From Blastococcus carthaginiensis (GTDB taxonomy: Bacteria > Actinomycetota > Actinomycetes > Mycobacteriales > Geodermatophilaceae), in contig NZ_JASNFN010000012.1 in NCBI RefSeq assembly GCF_030731085.1, forward strand, positions 113,848-177,847: a stretch of 64,000 bases of DNA, in the 5' to 3' direction. Shown here one piece after another: positions 33,648 through 43,620 of the stretch (within the stretch, counting starts at the first letter, position 1; every line of letters starts with the position of its first letter). A model generated the notes under the pieces. It saw only the letters and a list, made by a program, of their open reading frames with translations, ran no database searches and had not been told where the DNA came from. Both the position numbers and the translations under genes were made by a program.

Positions 33648-34493
33648 TCAGAGCCCGATGAGCTCCTCCAGCGCGCCGACCTCCTGGCGGGACAGCTTCC
33701 GGATCGAGCCGCTGCGCATGCGCTGCAGCTGCACCGGGCCGACGGCGGTGCGGGTCAGCCGCGAGACCGGCAGCCCGACGTGGGCGAGCAGCCGGCGGAC
33801 GATGTGCTTGCGCCCCTCGTGCAGCACCACCTCGACCACGGACTGGCCGGCGTGGGTGTCGACCACCGTGAACGAGTCGACCGTCACCGGGCCGTCCTCG
33901 AGCTCCACCCCGGCGCGCAGCCGGCGGTGCATGTCCCGGGGCACCGAGCCCGAGACCTGCGCCAGGTAGGTCTTGCGCACGCCGTAGGAGGGGTGCGCCA
34001 GCCGATGGGCCAGCTCGCCGTCGTTGGTGACCAGCAGCAGGCCCTCGGTGTCCTGGTCGAGGCGGCCGACGTGCACCAGACCGGGGGCCAGGTCGCCCAC
34101 CATGTCACCGATGGTCGGGCGGTTGCGGTCGTCGCTCATCGCGGTGATGACCCCGGCGGGCTTGTTGATCGCGTAGGTGACGCGGTCGTCGCGGATCTCC
34201 AGGCGGGCGCCGTCGACCGCGATCCTGTCCTGGAGGGGGTCGATCCGCATGCCCTGCACGCGCACCTGCTCGCCGTTCACGCTGATCCGGCCGGCATCGA
34301 TCATCTCCTCGACGACCCGGCGCGACGCGACGCCGGCCCGTGCCAGCACCTTCTGCAGCCGCTCCCCCTGCCGCTCGCCCGGCTCGTCGGGCGCGGGCCG
34401 GTCACCGGGGTGCGCCGGGGCCAGCTCCATGTCCTCCGACCAGCCCTCGCCGGCCGCGGTGGTGCTCTCGTCGTTCGGGGTCGGCGTGTTCAT
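33648..34493 (-). CDS. rluB: 23S rRNA pseudouridine synthase, RluB/RsuA family
   Basis: 281 residues. A polar N-terminus, then an S4 RNA-binding domain (RLQKVLARAGVASRRVVEEM at about 45-64) and the catalytic domain with VGRLDQDTEGLLLVTNDGEL, where the Asp in GRLDQDTEGL is catalytic. HEGRKHIVRRLLAHVGLPVS is also family-typical. Acts on a uridine in 23S rRNA helix region near the peptidyl transferase centre (as RluB), or 16S as RsuA; context (next to scpAB, compare Rv1711) favours RluB. ATG at 34493. Confidence 0.93.
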   Translation of the reverse strand: MNTPTPNDESTTAAGEGWSEDMELAPAHPGDRPAPDEPGERQGERLQKVLARAGVASRRVVEEMIDAGRISVNGEQVRVQGMRIDPLQDRIAVDGARLEIRDDRVTYAINKPAGVITAMSDDRNRPTIGDMVGDLAPGLVHVGRLDQDTEGLLLVTNDGELAHRLAHPSYGVRKTYLAQVSGSVPRDMHRRLRAGVELEDGPVTVDSFTVVDTHAGQSVVEVVLHEGRKHIVRRLLAHVGLPVSRLTRTAVGPVQLQRMRSGSIRKLSRQEVGALEELIGL

Positions 34494-34690
34494 CGCCGAC
34501 CAGTGTCCCATCCCGCGGTGGCGGGGCCCGCCCGCCCGCGGGGATCCGTCGGGCGCCCCCGTTCCCCGCGACCCCGCCGTCGGCAGCGTCCGGCGCGGGC
34601 GGCGGCTGCAGCGGTCTCCCGGCGGACGGCGGCGGGCCCGGCACAGGCGGCGGCGGCGGCGAGCCAGCACCCGGCGCAGACGGCGGGCGG

Positions 34691-34739
34691 TGTCCCCCTG
34701 CCGGACATCCCGGGCGCTCGACTGCCCGCCAGGGGGACA
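34691..34739. repeat. Inverted repeat TGTCCCCCTG in the rluB-scpB gap
   Basis: TGTCCCCCTG (34691-34700) and its exact complement (34730-34739) enclose 29 GC-rich bases. It directly adjoins the 30-bp direct repeat. The rest of the 310-base gap (34494-34690) is GC-rich with no gene I can support. Confidence 0.6.
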
Positions 34740-34810
34740 ACGCTCCCGGACGCGTTCAGGCGCGTCCGGGAGCTCCTCGAGGGGACAACGCTCCCGGACG
34801 CGTTCAGGCG
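34733..34810. repeat. Two copies of a 30-bp direct repeat at the end of scpB
   Basis: The 30 bases at 34733-34762 recur identically at 34781-34810 (period 48). The second copy includes the scpB stop codon (34804-34806); similarity continues as GCTCCTCGAG beyond each copy. It looks like a tandem duplication of the 3' end of scpB. Confidence 0.85.
34742..34773 (-). terminator. Hairpin downstream of scpB
   Basis: GCTCCCGGACGCG and its exact complement form a 13-bp stem with a 6-nt loop (TTCAGG on the plus strand). It is made partly of the duplicated scpB end. No T run follows on the minus strand. Confidence 0.55.
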
Positions 34811-35637
34811 TCGGGGTGCTCCTCGAGGAAGGTCGCCGTCTCCGGCAGCAGCGGCGCGAGCTCGGGCAGCTCGGCGAGGCTGGCCAGCCCGAGCCGCTCC
34901 AGGAACAGCGGCGTGGTCGCGTACAGCCCGCCGCCGCTGTCGGGGTCGCTACCCACCTCCCGCACCAGGCCGCGCCCGATCAGCGTCCGCATGACGCCGT
35001 CGACCCCGACGCCGCGGATCGCCGACACCCGGGCCCGGGTGACCGGCTGCCGGTAGGCGATGACGGCGAGCGTCTCCAGCGCGGCCTGGGTGAGCCTGCT
35101 GCGCTGGCCCTCGCCGAGGTACCGCTCGACGACACCGGCGTGGTCCTCGCGGGTGTAGAGCCGCCACCCCTCCCCCACCCGGCGCAGCGCGATGCCCGCC
35201 GAGCGCTCGTCGTAGCCCGCGGCCAGGTCGGCCAGCCCCTGCCGCACCTGCTCGCGCGGGCAGCGCAGCGCCGCGGCCAGCGTCTCCTCGTCGACCGGGT
35301 CGTCGACCACGAAGAGCAGGGCCTCCAGGCCGCCGCGCAGCTCCACCGGGTCCAGCAGCACCGCGGGCTCGGGTTCCGGGGCCGGCTCCGGTGCGGGCTC
35401 CGGTTCCGGCGCGGGTTCCAGGACGGCGGCGACGTCCTCGACGGGCACCGCCGGCACCGGCTGCTCGTCGACGGGCCGCTCCGCCACGCGGGCGGCCAGC
35501 TCCGCCGCCACGGCGTCCCAGGCGGCGGGGTCGGCGTCGCCGCGCTCGGCCGCCTGCTCGCGGGTGGCGGCCAGCTCGGCGGCGAGCGCCTCCCAGGAGA
35601 TCGGGGCGGGGACCTGGCCGGCACGGTCGTCGGTCAC
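34804..35637 (-). CDS. scpB: Segregation and condensation protein B
   Basis: 277 residues. The C-terminal 180 residues are the double winged-helix ScpB (GGLEALLFVVDDPVDEETLA, LTQAALETLAVIAYRQPVTR, ARVSAIRGVGVDGVMRTLIG). The N-terminal 90 residues are an extension with repeated PEPEPAPEPAPEPEP, probably disordered. ScpB forms the SMC kleisin complex with ScpA. GTG 35637 overlaps the scpA stop (GTGA). Confidence 0.95.
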   Translation of the reverse strand: MTDDRAGQVPAPISWEALAAELAATREQAAERGDADPAAWDAVAAELAARVAERPVDEQPVPAVPVEDVAAVLEPAPEPEPAPEPAPEPEPAVLLDPVELRGGLEALLFVVDDPVDEETLAAALRCPREQVRQGLADLAAGYDERSAGIALRRVGEGWRLYTREDHAGVVERYLGEGQRSRLTQAALETLAVIAYRQPVTRARVSAIRGVGVDGVMRTLIGRGLVREVGSDPDSGGGLYATTPLFLERLGLASLAELPELAPLLPETATFLEEHPDA

Positions 35638-36476
35638 CGGTACTCCTCGTCGGCGTCGGGGGCCGGGGCGCCGGCCGGGTCGGGGACGGACTCGCCGGTC
35701 CACCGCACGTGCAGCTCGCCCAGCGGCGTCAGCTGCTCGAAGACCACCCGCTGCTGGCGGTACAGCTCCAGCAGCGCGAGGAAGCGGGCCACCACCTCGA
35801 GGGTGTGGCCGCAGTCGGCGGTGAGCGCCCGGAAGCTCGCCGTTCCCGACCGCACCAGGTGGTTGCGCACCAGCAGCAGCTGCTCGGAGACGCTCACCGG
35901 GGGTGCGTGCAGGTGGGCGACGCTGACCGTCTCGGGGGCCTTCGGGGCCAGCGCCCGCGCGGCGAGGGCCGCGAACTGCTGCGGCGTGATGTCCAGCCGC
36001 ACCTCGGGGACGAGCTCGGCGAAGCGCGGTTCCAGCGCCGCCTCGCGCGGGAAGCGGCGGACGGCGTCGGCCTCGCGCTCGCGCAGGAACGCCGCGGCCT
36101 GCTTGTAGGCCTTGTACTGCAGCAGCCGGGCGAACAGCAGGTCGCGCGCCTCGAGCAGCTCCAGGTCGTCCTCGTCGTCGACCTCCGCCGCCGGCAGCAG
36201 GCGGGCCGCCTTGAGGTCCAGCAGCGTGGAGGCGACGACGAGGAACTCGCTGGCCTGGTCGAGGTCCAGCTCGTCGCCGAGCGCCCGCAGGTGGGCGATG
36301 AACTCGTCGGTGACCTGCGACAGCGCGATCTCGGTGACGTCGAGCTTGTGCTTGCCGATCAGCTGCAGCAGGAGGTCGAACGGGCCCTCGAAGTTGGTCA
36401 GTCGCACGGTGAAACGGGCAGGAGCGGCCCCGCCGGCCTGGTCGGCCGGCGGAACCGCTCCGGTGCTCCCGCTCAC
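35634..36476 (-). CDS. scpA: Segregation and condensation protein A (kleisin)
   Basis: 280 residues from the preferred GTG at 36476. TNFEGPFDLLLQLIGKHKLD and VTEIALSQVTDEF are the SMC-neck-binding N-terminal domain; the C-terminal winged helix ends VVARFLALLELYRQQRVVFE. Start choice: TACCCT (36485-36490) lies eight bases before this GTG, matching the leaderless pattern; an ATG at 36521 would add 15 residues but would put the -10 box inside the gene and has no Shine-Dalgarno sequence. Partner of ScpB. Confidence 0.93.
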   Translation of the reverse strand: MSGSTGAVPPADQAGGAAPARFTVRLTNFEGPFDLLLQLIGKHKLDVTEIALSQVTDEFIAHLRALGDELDLDQASEFLVVASTLLDLKAARLLPAAEVDDEDDLELLEARDLLFARLLQYKAYKQAAAFLREREADAVRRFPREAALEPRFAELVPEVRLDITPQQFAALAARALAPKAPETVSVAHLHAPPVSVSEQLLLVRNHLVRSGTASFRALTADCGHTLEVVARFLALLELYRQQRVVFEQLTPLGELHVRWTGESVPDPAGAPAPDADEEYR

Positions 36477-36484
36477 GGACGCCG

Positions 36485-36490
36485 AGGGTA
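36485..36490 (-). promoter_or_regulatory. Leaderless -10 of scpAB
   Basis: TACCCT on the minus strand, eight bases before the scpA GTG at 36476. No ribosome-binding site between them. Confidence 0.5.
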
Positions 36491-36549
36491 AGGCCCCCGT
36501 GCAGGGACCCGCCGCGAGCATGCGAGCGGTGGGGGGCAGGGGGGTCCTC

Positions 36550-37065
36550 CTACTTCTCCTTGAGCCGGCGGACCAGGATCGCGTCCTCGCCGCGCTCGGC
36601 CAGGTCGGCGAGCAGCACCGACACCGCCTCGCGGACGATGCGACCCCGGTCGGCGGCCAGCCCGTGGTGGGCGCGCAGCGTCAGCCGCGCGGACTCCAGG
36701 GCCAGCAGCTCGTCCGCGGAGATGTAGACGGTGATCTTCTCGTCGTGCTTGGTCCGGTCCGTGCGGCGGGCCGGCCGGCCGCGGGTCGCGACCCGGGGCT
36801 GCAGCACCGGGGCCGGCGCGGGCTCGGCGGGGGCGGCTCGGAACGCGGCGAGGTCGTCGTCGGCCGGCTGGGCACCGCCGGGCACGAGGGTGAGCGACGC
36901 GGCCGCCTCGGCGGCGGACTCCCCCACCCGGCGGGCGGCGCTGCGCCGCGCCGGCGCGCGCGCCGGGGGGGGGGGGCGGGGGCGCTCGGGGACCTCGGGC
37001 CCCGAGGCGGTGTCGGTGCGGCGGAACAGCTCCGAGGCACCGGGCAGGACGGGCCTCCGCGTCAT
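36550..37065 (-). CDS. ParA-linked ribbon-helix-helix-like DNA-binding protein
   Basis: 171 residues. Residues 1-100 are low-complexity (Pro, Arg, Ala), including RPRPPPPARAPARR. The C-terminal 65 residues (KITVYISADELLALESARLT, LRAHHGLAADRGRIVREAVS, VLLADLAERG) look like a ribbon-helix-helix or copy-control domain. It stands between parA and scpA, so it may be the DNA-binding partner of this orphan ParA, although it is not a ParB. GAGGAGG precedes the ATG. A run of 12 C residues in the coding strand (36965-36976) makes the frame prone to slippage. Confidence 0.8.
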   Translation of the reverse strand: MTRRPVLPGASELFRRTDTASGPEVPERPRPPPPARAPARRSAARRVGESAAEAAASLTLVPGGAQPADDDLAAFRAAPAEPAPAPVLQPRVATRGRPARRTDRTKHDEKITVYISADELLALESARLTLRAHHGLAADRGRIVREAVSVLLADLAERGEDAILVRRLKEK

Positions 37066-37141
37066 GCCGACACCTCCTCGCTGGCGCTCGTCGGCAGCAT
37101 GACCCACGTCGCTGCGTACCCGTGTGATCTCGCACGCTCGA

Positions 37142-38047
37142 TCACAGTGCCAGCACCTCCTTGGCGAGGTCGCGGTACGCCGAGGCGCCCGTCGACGTGG
37201 GCGCCCACGTGGTGATCGGCTGGCCGGCGACGGTGGTCTCCGGGAACCGCACGGTGCGTTGGATGACGGTCTGGAACACGGTGTCGCCGAACGCCTCGAC
37301 GACGCGGCTGAACACCTCCCGGCAGTGCACGGTCCGGGAGTCGTACATGGTGGCGAGGATGCCGTTGATCTCCAGCGACGGGTTGAGCCGCTCCTTGACC
37401 TTGTCGATCGTGTCGACGAGCAGGGCCACCCCGCGCAGGGAGAAGAACTCGCACTCCAGCGGGATCACCACGCCCTGGGCGGCGGTGAGCGCGTTGACCG
37501 TGAGCAGGCCGAGCGAGGGCTGGCAGTCGATGAGGATGTAGTCGTACTCGTCGACGACGTCGGCGAGCACGCGCAGCAGCGTCTGTTCCCGCGCGACCTC
37601 GCTGACCAGCTGCACCTCTGCGGCGGAGAGGTCGATGTTGCTCGGCACCAGGTCCAGGCCCGGGATGTCGGTGGCCACCCGCACGTCGCGCAGGCTGGTC
37701 TGCCGCTCCATGAGGGCGTTGTAGATCGTCCGGTCCAGGTTCTGCGCCGGGACGCCCAGCCCCACCGACAGCGCCCCCTGCGGGTCGAGGTCGACGAGTA
37801 GCACCTTCCGGCCGAACTCCACCAGCGCGGCACCGAGGTTGATGGTGGACGTCGTCTTGCCGACGCCCCCCTTCTGGTTGCACATCGCGATGACGCGGGC
37901 GGGCCCGTGCTCGGTCAGGGGCTTGGGGTCCGGGAGGCGCCGCTGGCGCGCCCGGGCCGGGTCCTGTCGCAGCGCGGCCGCCCCCATCTCGGGGTCGGTG
38001 TCGTGCGGGCGCGCGACGGCAGAGGCCGCGTCCGCTCGGATCGCCAT
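37142..38047 (-). CDS. parA: ParA/Soj-family ATPase
   Basis: 301 residues. Deviant Walker A CNQKGGVGKTTSTINLG (Lys59 and Lys64), LLVDLDPQGALSVGLG as the A' motif, and DYILIDCQPSLGLLTVNALT as Walker B. An N-terminal extension of about 50 residues precedes the ATPase core. This is the orphan ParA encoded with scpAB (compare Rv1708), distinct from the ParA of the parAB locus at the origin. Its cargo is not known. GGAGG lies ten bases before the ATG. The 76-base gap to the RHH-like gene is short enough for co-transcription. Confidence 0.93.
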   Translation of the reverse strand: MAIRADAASAVARPHDTDPEMGAAALRQDPARARQRRLPDPKPLTEHGPARVIAMCNQKGGVGKTTSTINLGAALVEFGRKVLLVDLDPQGALSVGLGVPAQNLDRTIYNALMERQTSLRDVRVATDIPGLDLVPSNIDLSAAEVQLVSEVAREQTLLRVLADVVDEYDYILIDCQPSLGLLTVNALTAAQGVVIPLECEFFSLRGVALLVDTIDKVKERLNPSLEINGILATMYDSRTVHCREVFSRVVEAFGDTVFQTVIQRTVRFPETTVAGQPITTWAPTSTGASAYRDLAKEVLAL

Positions 38048-38257
38048 GGGTTGTCGCCTCCAGCTCGGTGCCCGTCCGGACGTTCCGGGTGCGGCCAGCC
38101 GTCCTGTCCGCTCGGGTGATGAGGACGCTAGGGAGATGGAGGAAGGTTCCCAAGGCGGCACGCCGTCGACGTGTCGACATGGCGACGAATGCCAACCAGT
38201 GTGACCGCTCAAGCCGAGCTAGACGCAACTACTGACAGACTGAGCGGGTTCCGGATG

Positions 38258-39211
38258 TCAGGTCAGCGCGCGGGGGTGGCTGGTCGCGTAGACCTCGCGC
38301 AGGCGCTCTACGGTGACCAGCGTGTAGACCTGGGTGGTCGTCACCGAGGCGTGGCCGAGCAGTTCCTGCACCACGCGCACGTCGGCGCCGCCGTCGAGCA
38401 GGTGGGTGGCGAAGCAGTGCCGCAGGGTGTGCGGCGAGATCTCCCCGTCCAGCCCGGCGCGTTCGGCCGCCGTCCGGAGGATCGACCAGGCGCTCTGCCG
38501 GGACAGCGGGCCGCCGCGCACGTTGAGGAAGAGCGCGCCGCCCCGCACCCCCGCGCGGCCGTTCGCGGCCAGCGCCGGCCGCGCCCGCACGAGGTACTCC
38601 TCGACGGCCCGCAGGGCGTAGCTGCCGACCGGGACGACGCGCTCCTTGCCGCCCTTGCCCGCCAGCCGCACGGTGCTCTGCCCGCGGTCGAGGTCGTCGA
38701 CGGCCAGCCCGACCGCCTCGGAGATGCGGGCCCCGGTGCCGTACAGCACCTCCAGCAGCGCCCGGTCGCGCAGCCCGCGCGGCCCCTCCAGCGAGCCGGC
38801 CGCCTCGATCAGCGCGACGACCGACTCCACCGGCACCGCCTTGGGCAGGCGCCGCGCCGGGGTGGGCGGCCGCACCTCGTGGGCGACGTCGTCGGGCACC
38901 AGGCCGTCCAGGAGCGCGAACCGGTGCAGGCCGCGCACCGCCACCACCGCGCGGGCGGCCGAGGTCGCCGACAGCGGCGGGTGGTCGTCGTCGCCCCGGC
39001 GCAGCGCGGCGAGGAAACCGGCGACGTCGGACTCCGCCACCTCCCGCACGCCGCGGACCCCGGCCGCAGCCAGGTACTCGCAGTAGCGGCGGAGGTCGCG
39101 GCGGTAGGAGGCGATGGTGTTGGCCGCCAGCCCCCGTTCCACGGTGAGGTGGTCCAGGTAGCCGGTGACGACCCGGTCGACGTCGGGGCCGGCGGACAGC
39201 GTGCTGGTCAG
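38258..39211 (-). CDS. xerD: Site-specific tyrosine recombinase XerD
   Basis: 317 residues if translation starts at CTG 39211. All catalytic residues are present: Arg in GTGARISEAVGL, Lys in GKGGKERVVPV, His and Arg in SPHTLRHCFATH, His in LLGHASVTTTQVY and the nucleophile Tyr in the same segment. XerD resolves chromosome dimers at dif. Start choice: CTG 39211 overlaps the ald stop (CTGA) and has AGGAGG seven bases upstream; it restores the first helix (VDRVVTGYLDHLTVERGLAA). The next conventional start, GTG 39142, would cut into that helix and give 294 residues. Confidence 0.92.
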   Translation of the reverse strand: MTSTLSAGPDVDRVVTGYLDHLTVERGLAANTIASYRRDLRRYCEYLAAAGVRGVREVAESDVAGFLAALRRGDDDHPPLSATSAARAVVAVRGLHRFALLDGLVPDDVAHEVRPPTPARRLPKAVPVESVVALIEAAGSLEGPRGLRDRALLEVLYGTGARISEAVGLAVDDLDRGQSTVRLAGKGGKERVVPVGSYALRAVEEYLVRARPALAANGRAGVRGGALFLNVRGGPLSRQSAWSILRTAAERAGLDGEISPHTLRHCFATHLLDGGADVRVVQELLGHASVTTTQVYTLVTVERLREVYATSHPRALT

Positions 39212-40323
39212 CGGAGCACCTCCTGGAGCGGGACCGCGGCCATGCCGTGGGCCTCGGCGACCTCGGGCAGCACCACGCTGCCCGAGACGACGTTCACCCC
39301 GTGGGCGAGCGCCGGGTCGCGGTGGACGGCGGCGGTCGTACCCTCGGCGGCCAGCGCCATGACGTAGGGCAGCGTGACGTTGGTGAGCGCGTGCGTGGAG
39401 GTGTTGGGCACCGCGCCCGGCATGTTCGCCACGCAGTAGAAGACGGAGTCGTGCACGCGGAAGGTCGGGTCGTCGTGCGTGGTGGGCCGGGTGTCCTCGA
39501 AGCAGCCGCCCTGGTCGACGGCGATGTCCACCAGCACCGACCCCGGCTTCATCCGGGACACCAGCTCGTTGCTGACCAGCACGGGCGCCTTGGCCCCGGC
39601 CACCAGCACGGCGCCGATCACCAGGTCGGCGTCCAGCACGGCGCGCTCGACCTCGTAGGCGTTGGAGGCCACGGTCTGCAGGTGCCCCTGGTAGATCCGG
39701 TCGGCGGCCCGCAGCTTGTCGATGTCGCGGTCCATGACGACGACCTCAGCCTGCATGCCGAGGGCGATCGCCGCCGCGTTCATGCCCGAGACGCCGGCGC
39801 CGATCACCACGACCTTGGCGGCGTAGACCCCGGAGACCCCGCCGAGCAGCACCCCGCGCCCGCCGTGCGCCCGCTCCAGGCAGTGCGCGCCCACCTGCGG
39901 CGCCATCCGCCCGGCCACCTCCGACATGGGGGCCAGCAGGGGCAGCGTGCCGTCTGCCTTCTGCACGGTCTCGTAGGCGATCGCCGTCGTCCCGGAGGTG
40001 ACCAGCGCGTCGGTGCACTCCTTCGACGCCGCCAGGTGCAGGTAGGTGAAGAGCGTCTGGCCGGCGCGGAGGCGGCCGTACTCCTCGGCGATCGGCTCCT
40101 TGACCTTCAGCAGCAGGTCGGCGTCGGCCCAGACGTCGTCGGCCTCGGCGACGATGCGGGCACCGGCGGCGGTGAAGTCGGCGTCGGGGATGGAGGAGCC
40201 CTCCCCCGCGCCCTGCTCCACCAGCACCTCGTGCCCGGCGCGCGTCAGCTCCGTCACGCCGGCCGGCGTGAGCGCCACCCGGTACTCCCGGTTCTTGACC
40301 TCTCGGGGAACTCCGACCCGCAT
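39208..40323 (-). CDS. ald: Alanine dehydrogenase
   Basis: 371 residues, the usual length. L-alanine + NAD gives pyruvate, ammonia and NADH. MRVGVPREVKNREYRVALTP is the family start; GVYAAKVVVIGAGVSGMNAA is the NAD-binding glycine-rich loop (about 160-180), and VDIAVDQGGCFEDTRPTTHD contains conserved active-site residues. ATG 40323 with GGAGA upstream. Its stop overlaps the proposed xerD start. The 243-base gap upstream (40324-40566) shows no gene I can support. Confidence 0.96.
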   Translation of the reverse strand: MRVGVPREVKNREYRVALTPAGVTELTRAGHEVLVEQGAGEGSSIPDADFTAAGARIVAEADDVWADADLLLKVKEPIAEEYGRLRAGQTLFTYLHLAASKECTDALVTSGTTAIAYETVQKADGTLPLLAPMSEVAGRMAPQVGAHCLERAHGGRGVLLGGVSGVYAAKVVVIGAGVSGMNAAAIALGMQAEVVVMDRDIDKLRAADRIYQGHLQTVASNAYEVERAVLDADLVIGAVLVAGAKAPVLVSNELVSRMKPGSVLVDIAVDQGGCFEDTRPTTHDDPTFRVHDSVFYCVANMPGAVPNTSTHALTNVTLPYVMALAAEGTTAAVHRDPALAHGVNVVSGSVVLPEVAEAHGMAAVPLQEVLR

Positions 40324-40566
40324 CGCTGGCTCTCCTGGTCCCGGCGGCCGCTCCCGAGGGTGACGGGCCGGCCCACCACGTCGTGGGCCGCCCGGTCGGG
40401 GCGGGCCTCGCCGCGGAGTGTAGGCACGCCGACCGGTTCCGTCCCGGGCCGGAAGCCGTTTCGTGACCCTCCGTCCCCGCCGTCGCGGCCGGTGCCGGGC
40501 TGCCGCGACCGGCCGACTGGCCGACGATGGCGGGGCCCGCCCGCCCCTCCCGGAGGACGCCACCCC

Positions 40567-41193
40567 ATGCGCTTCTACGCCGAGCACCCCGCCCTCCGGG
40601 CGCGCCAGCTGGCCGCCGACCTGGGCTTCCTGGCGTGGACGGTGGTCTGGGTGCTGGTGGCCCGGGCCGCGCACGGCGCCGTCCTGCTGCTCGCCGGCCC
40701 AGGCCGGGCGGTCGAGGACCTCGGCCGGTCGGTCGCCGGCTCCATGGACTCGGCCGCGTCGGCGGCCGAGGGCGTCCCGCTGGTCGGTGGGGAGCTGGCC
40801 GCCCCCTTCGACGCCCTCTCGGGTGCGAGCGGCTCGGTGCGGGGCGCCGGGCAGTCGGCGCAGGACGCCGTCGGCACGCTGGCGACGATCCTCGCCGTCG
40901 TCCTCGTCCTGCTGCCCGTGGGCTGGATGCTGCTGCGCTGGCTGCCCTGGCGGCTGCGCTATGCCCGCGACGCCGGGGCGGTGCGCGGGATGCTCGCGGC
41001 CCCCGGCGACCTGGAGCTGCTCGGGGCGCGCGCACTCGCCACCGCCCCCCTGCCGGACCTGGCCGCCCTCCCGGGCGGCACCGGTGCCGCGTGGCGCCGC
41101 GGCGACCCGGCCGCCGTGCGCGCCCTGGCCGGGCTCGAGCTGGCCCGGCTCGGCCTGCGCCTGCCGCCCGTGGACCCGGGAAGCCCGCGCTGA
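40567..41193 (+). CDS. Hypothetical membrane protein
   Basis: 208 residues. Two hydrophobic segments, at about 18-50 (LGFLAWTVVWVLVARAAHGA) and about 105-130 (TLATILAVVLVLLPVGWMLL), flank an Ala/Gly/Ser-rich loop that contains SMDSAASAAEGVPLVGGELA. The C-terminal 70 residues are soluble and helical. I recognise no named family; similar two-helix proteins occur in actinobacteria. GGAGG precedes the ATG. It is divergent from ald and convergent with the NUDIX gene. Confidence 0.7.
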   Translation: MRFYAEHPALRARQLAADLGFLAWTVVWVLVARAAHGAVLLLAGPGRAVEDLGRSVAGSMDSAASAAEGVPLVGGELAAPFDALSGASGSVRGAGQSAQDAVGTLATILAVVLVLLPVGWMLLRWLPWRLRYARDAGAVRGMLAAPGDLELLGARALATAPLPDLAALPGGTGAAWRRGDPAAVRALAGLELARLGLRLPPVDPGSPR

Positions 41194-41216
41194 GGGAGGT
41201 CCACCCGCGTCGCCCG

Positions 41217-41261
41217 ACGTGCAGCCGGACCACGGCGAGGCTGCACGTCAGGTGGTCCGGC
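41217..41261. repeat. Two interleaved inverted repeats between convergent genes
   Basis: ACGTGCAG (41217-41224) pairs with CTGCACGT (41241-41248), while GCCGGACCAC (41224-41233) pairs with GTGGTCCGGC (41252-41261). The order is 1-2-1'-2', so the RNA could form a pseudoknot or either of two exclusive hairpins. Both genes end here, so a bidirectional terminator is one explanation. Confidence 0.6.
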
Positions 41262-41281
41262 TAAACCCTCGGGCCGGGGGC

Positions 41282-41883
41282 TCAGCCGGCGTCGACCGGG
41301 CGCAGCCGCGGGCCGGCGGCCCGCACCTGGGCGGCGGCCAGCAGCCCGACGACGGCCGCGACGTTGCGGATGCCGCCGTCGAACACCCGCTGGACCGCGT
41401 CGGCCAGCGGCACCCGCTCCACGGTCATGTCCAGCTCCTCGTGCTCCACGGTGAAGCCCTCGGGGCGGTCGACGTCGGTGAGCTCCTCGGCCAGGTACAC
41501 CAGCACCTGCTCGTCGCAGAAGCCGGGCGAGCTGTAGTGCGTGGTCAGCAGCGACCAGCGGGCCGCCGAGAGCCGCACCTCCTCGGCGAGCTCCCGCTTG
41601 GCCGTCTCCAGCGGCGGCTCGCCGTCGGCGTCCCGCAGCCCGGCCGGCAACTCCCACAGGTAGCCGCCGACCGGGTGCCGGTACTGCCGCAGGAGGACGA
41701 CCTCGCCGGCGTCGGTGAGGGCCACGACCGCCACCGCCCCCGGGTGGTGGACCACCTCGCGGACGCTGTCCCCGCCGCCCGGCATCGCCACGGTGTCCTT
41801 GACCAGGCTGATGACCCGGCCCTCGTACACCGGCTCGGAGGCCAGGACGTGGTACTCGTGGGCGTCCGGCTCCCCCGCGCCCA

Positions 41884-41884
<1 letters not shown>
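41282..41884 (-). CDS. NUDIX hydrolase, ADP-ribose pyrophosphatase type
   Basis: 200 residues. The Nudix box follows GYLWELPAGLRDADGEPPLE, with AKRELAEEV supplying the REx2EE catalytic glutamates at about residues 95-105. The N-terminal strand region (EYHVLASEPVYEGRVISLVK) is that of the ADPRase subfamily, which splits ADP-ribose to AMP and ribose 5-phosphate. The ATG at 41884 shares a base with the pyrG stop (TGATG). Same place as Rv1700. Confidence 0.92.

Positions 41885-43594
<1,710 letters not shown>

Positions 43595-43620
<26 letters not shown>

Noticed and set aside
34494..34690. Possible short coding sequence upstream of rluB
   Set aside because: Frames here are Pro/Arg/Ala-rich with no start supported by a ribosome-binding site or leaderless box.
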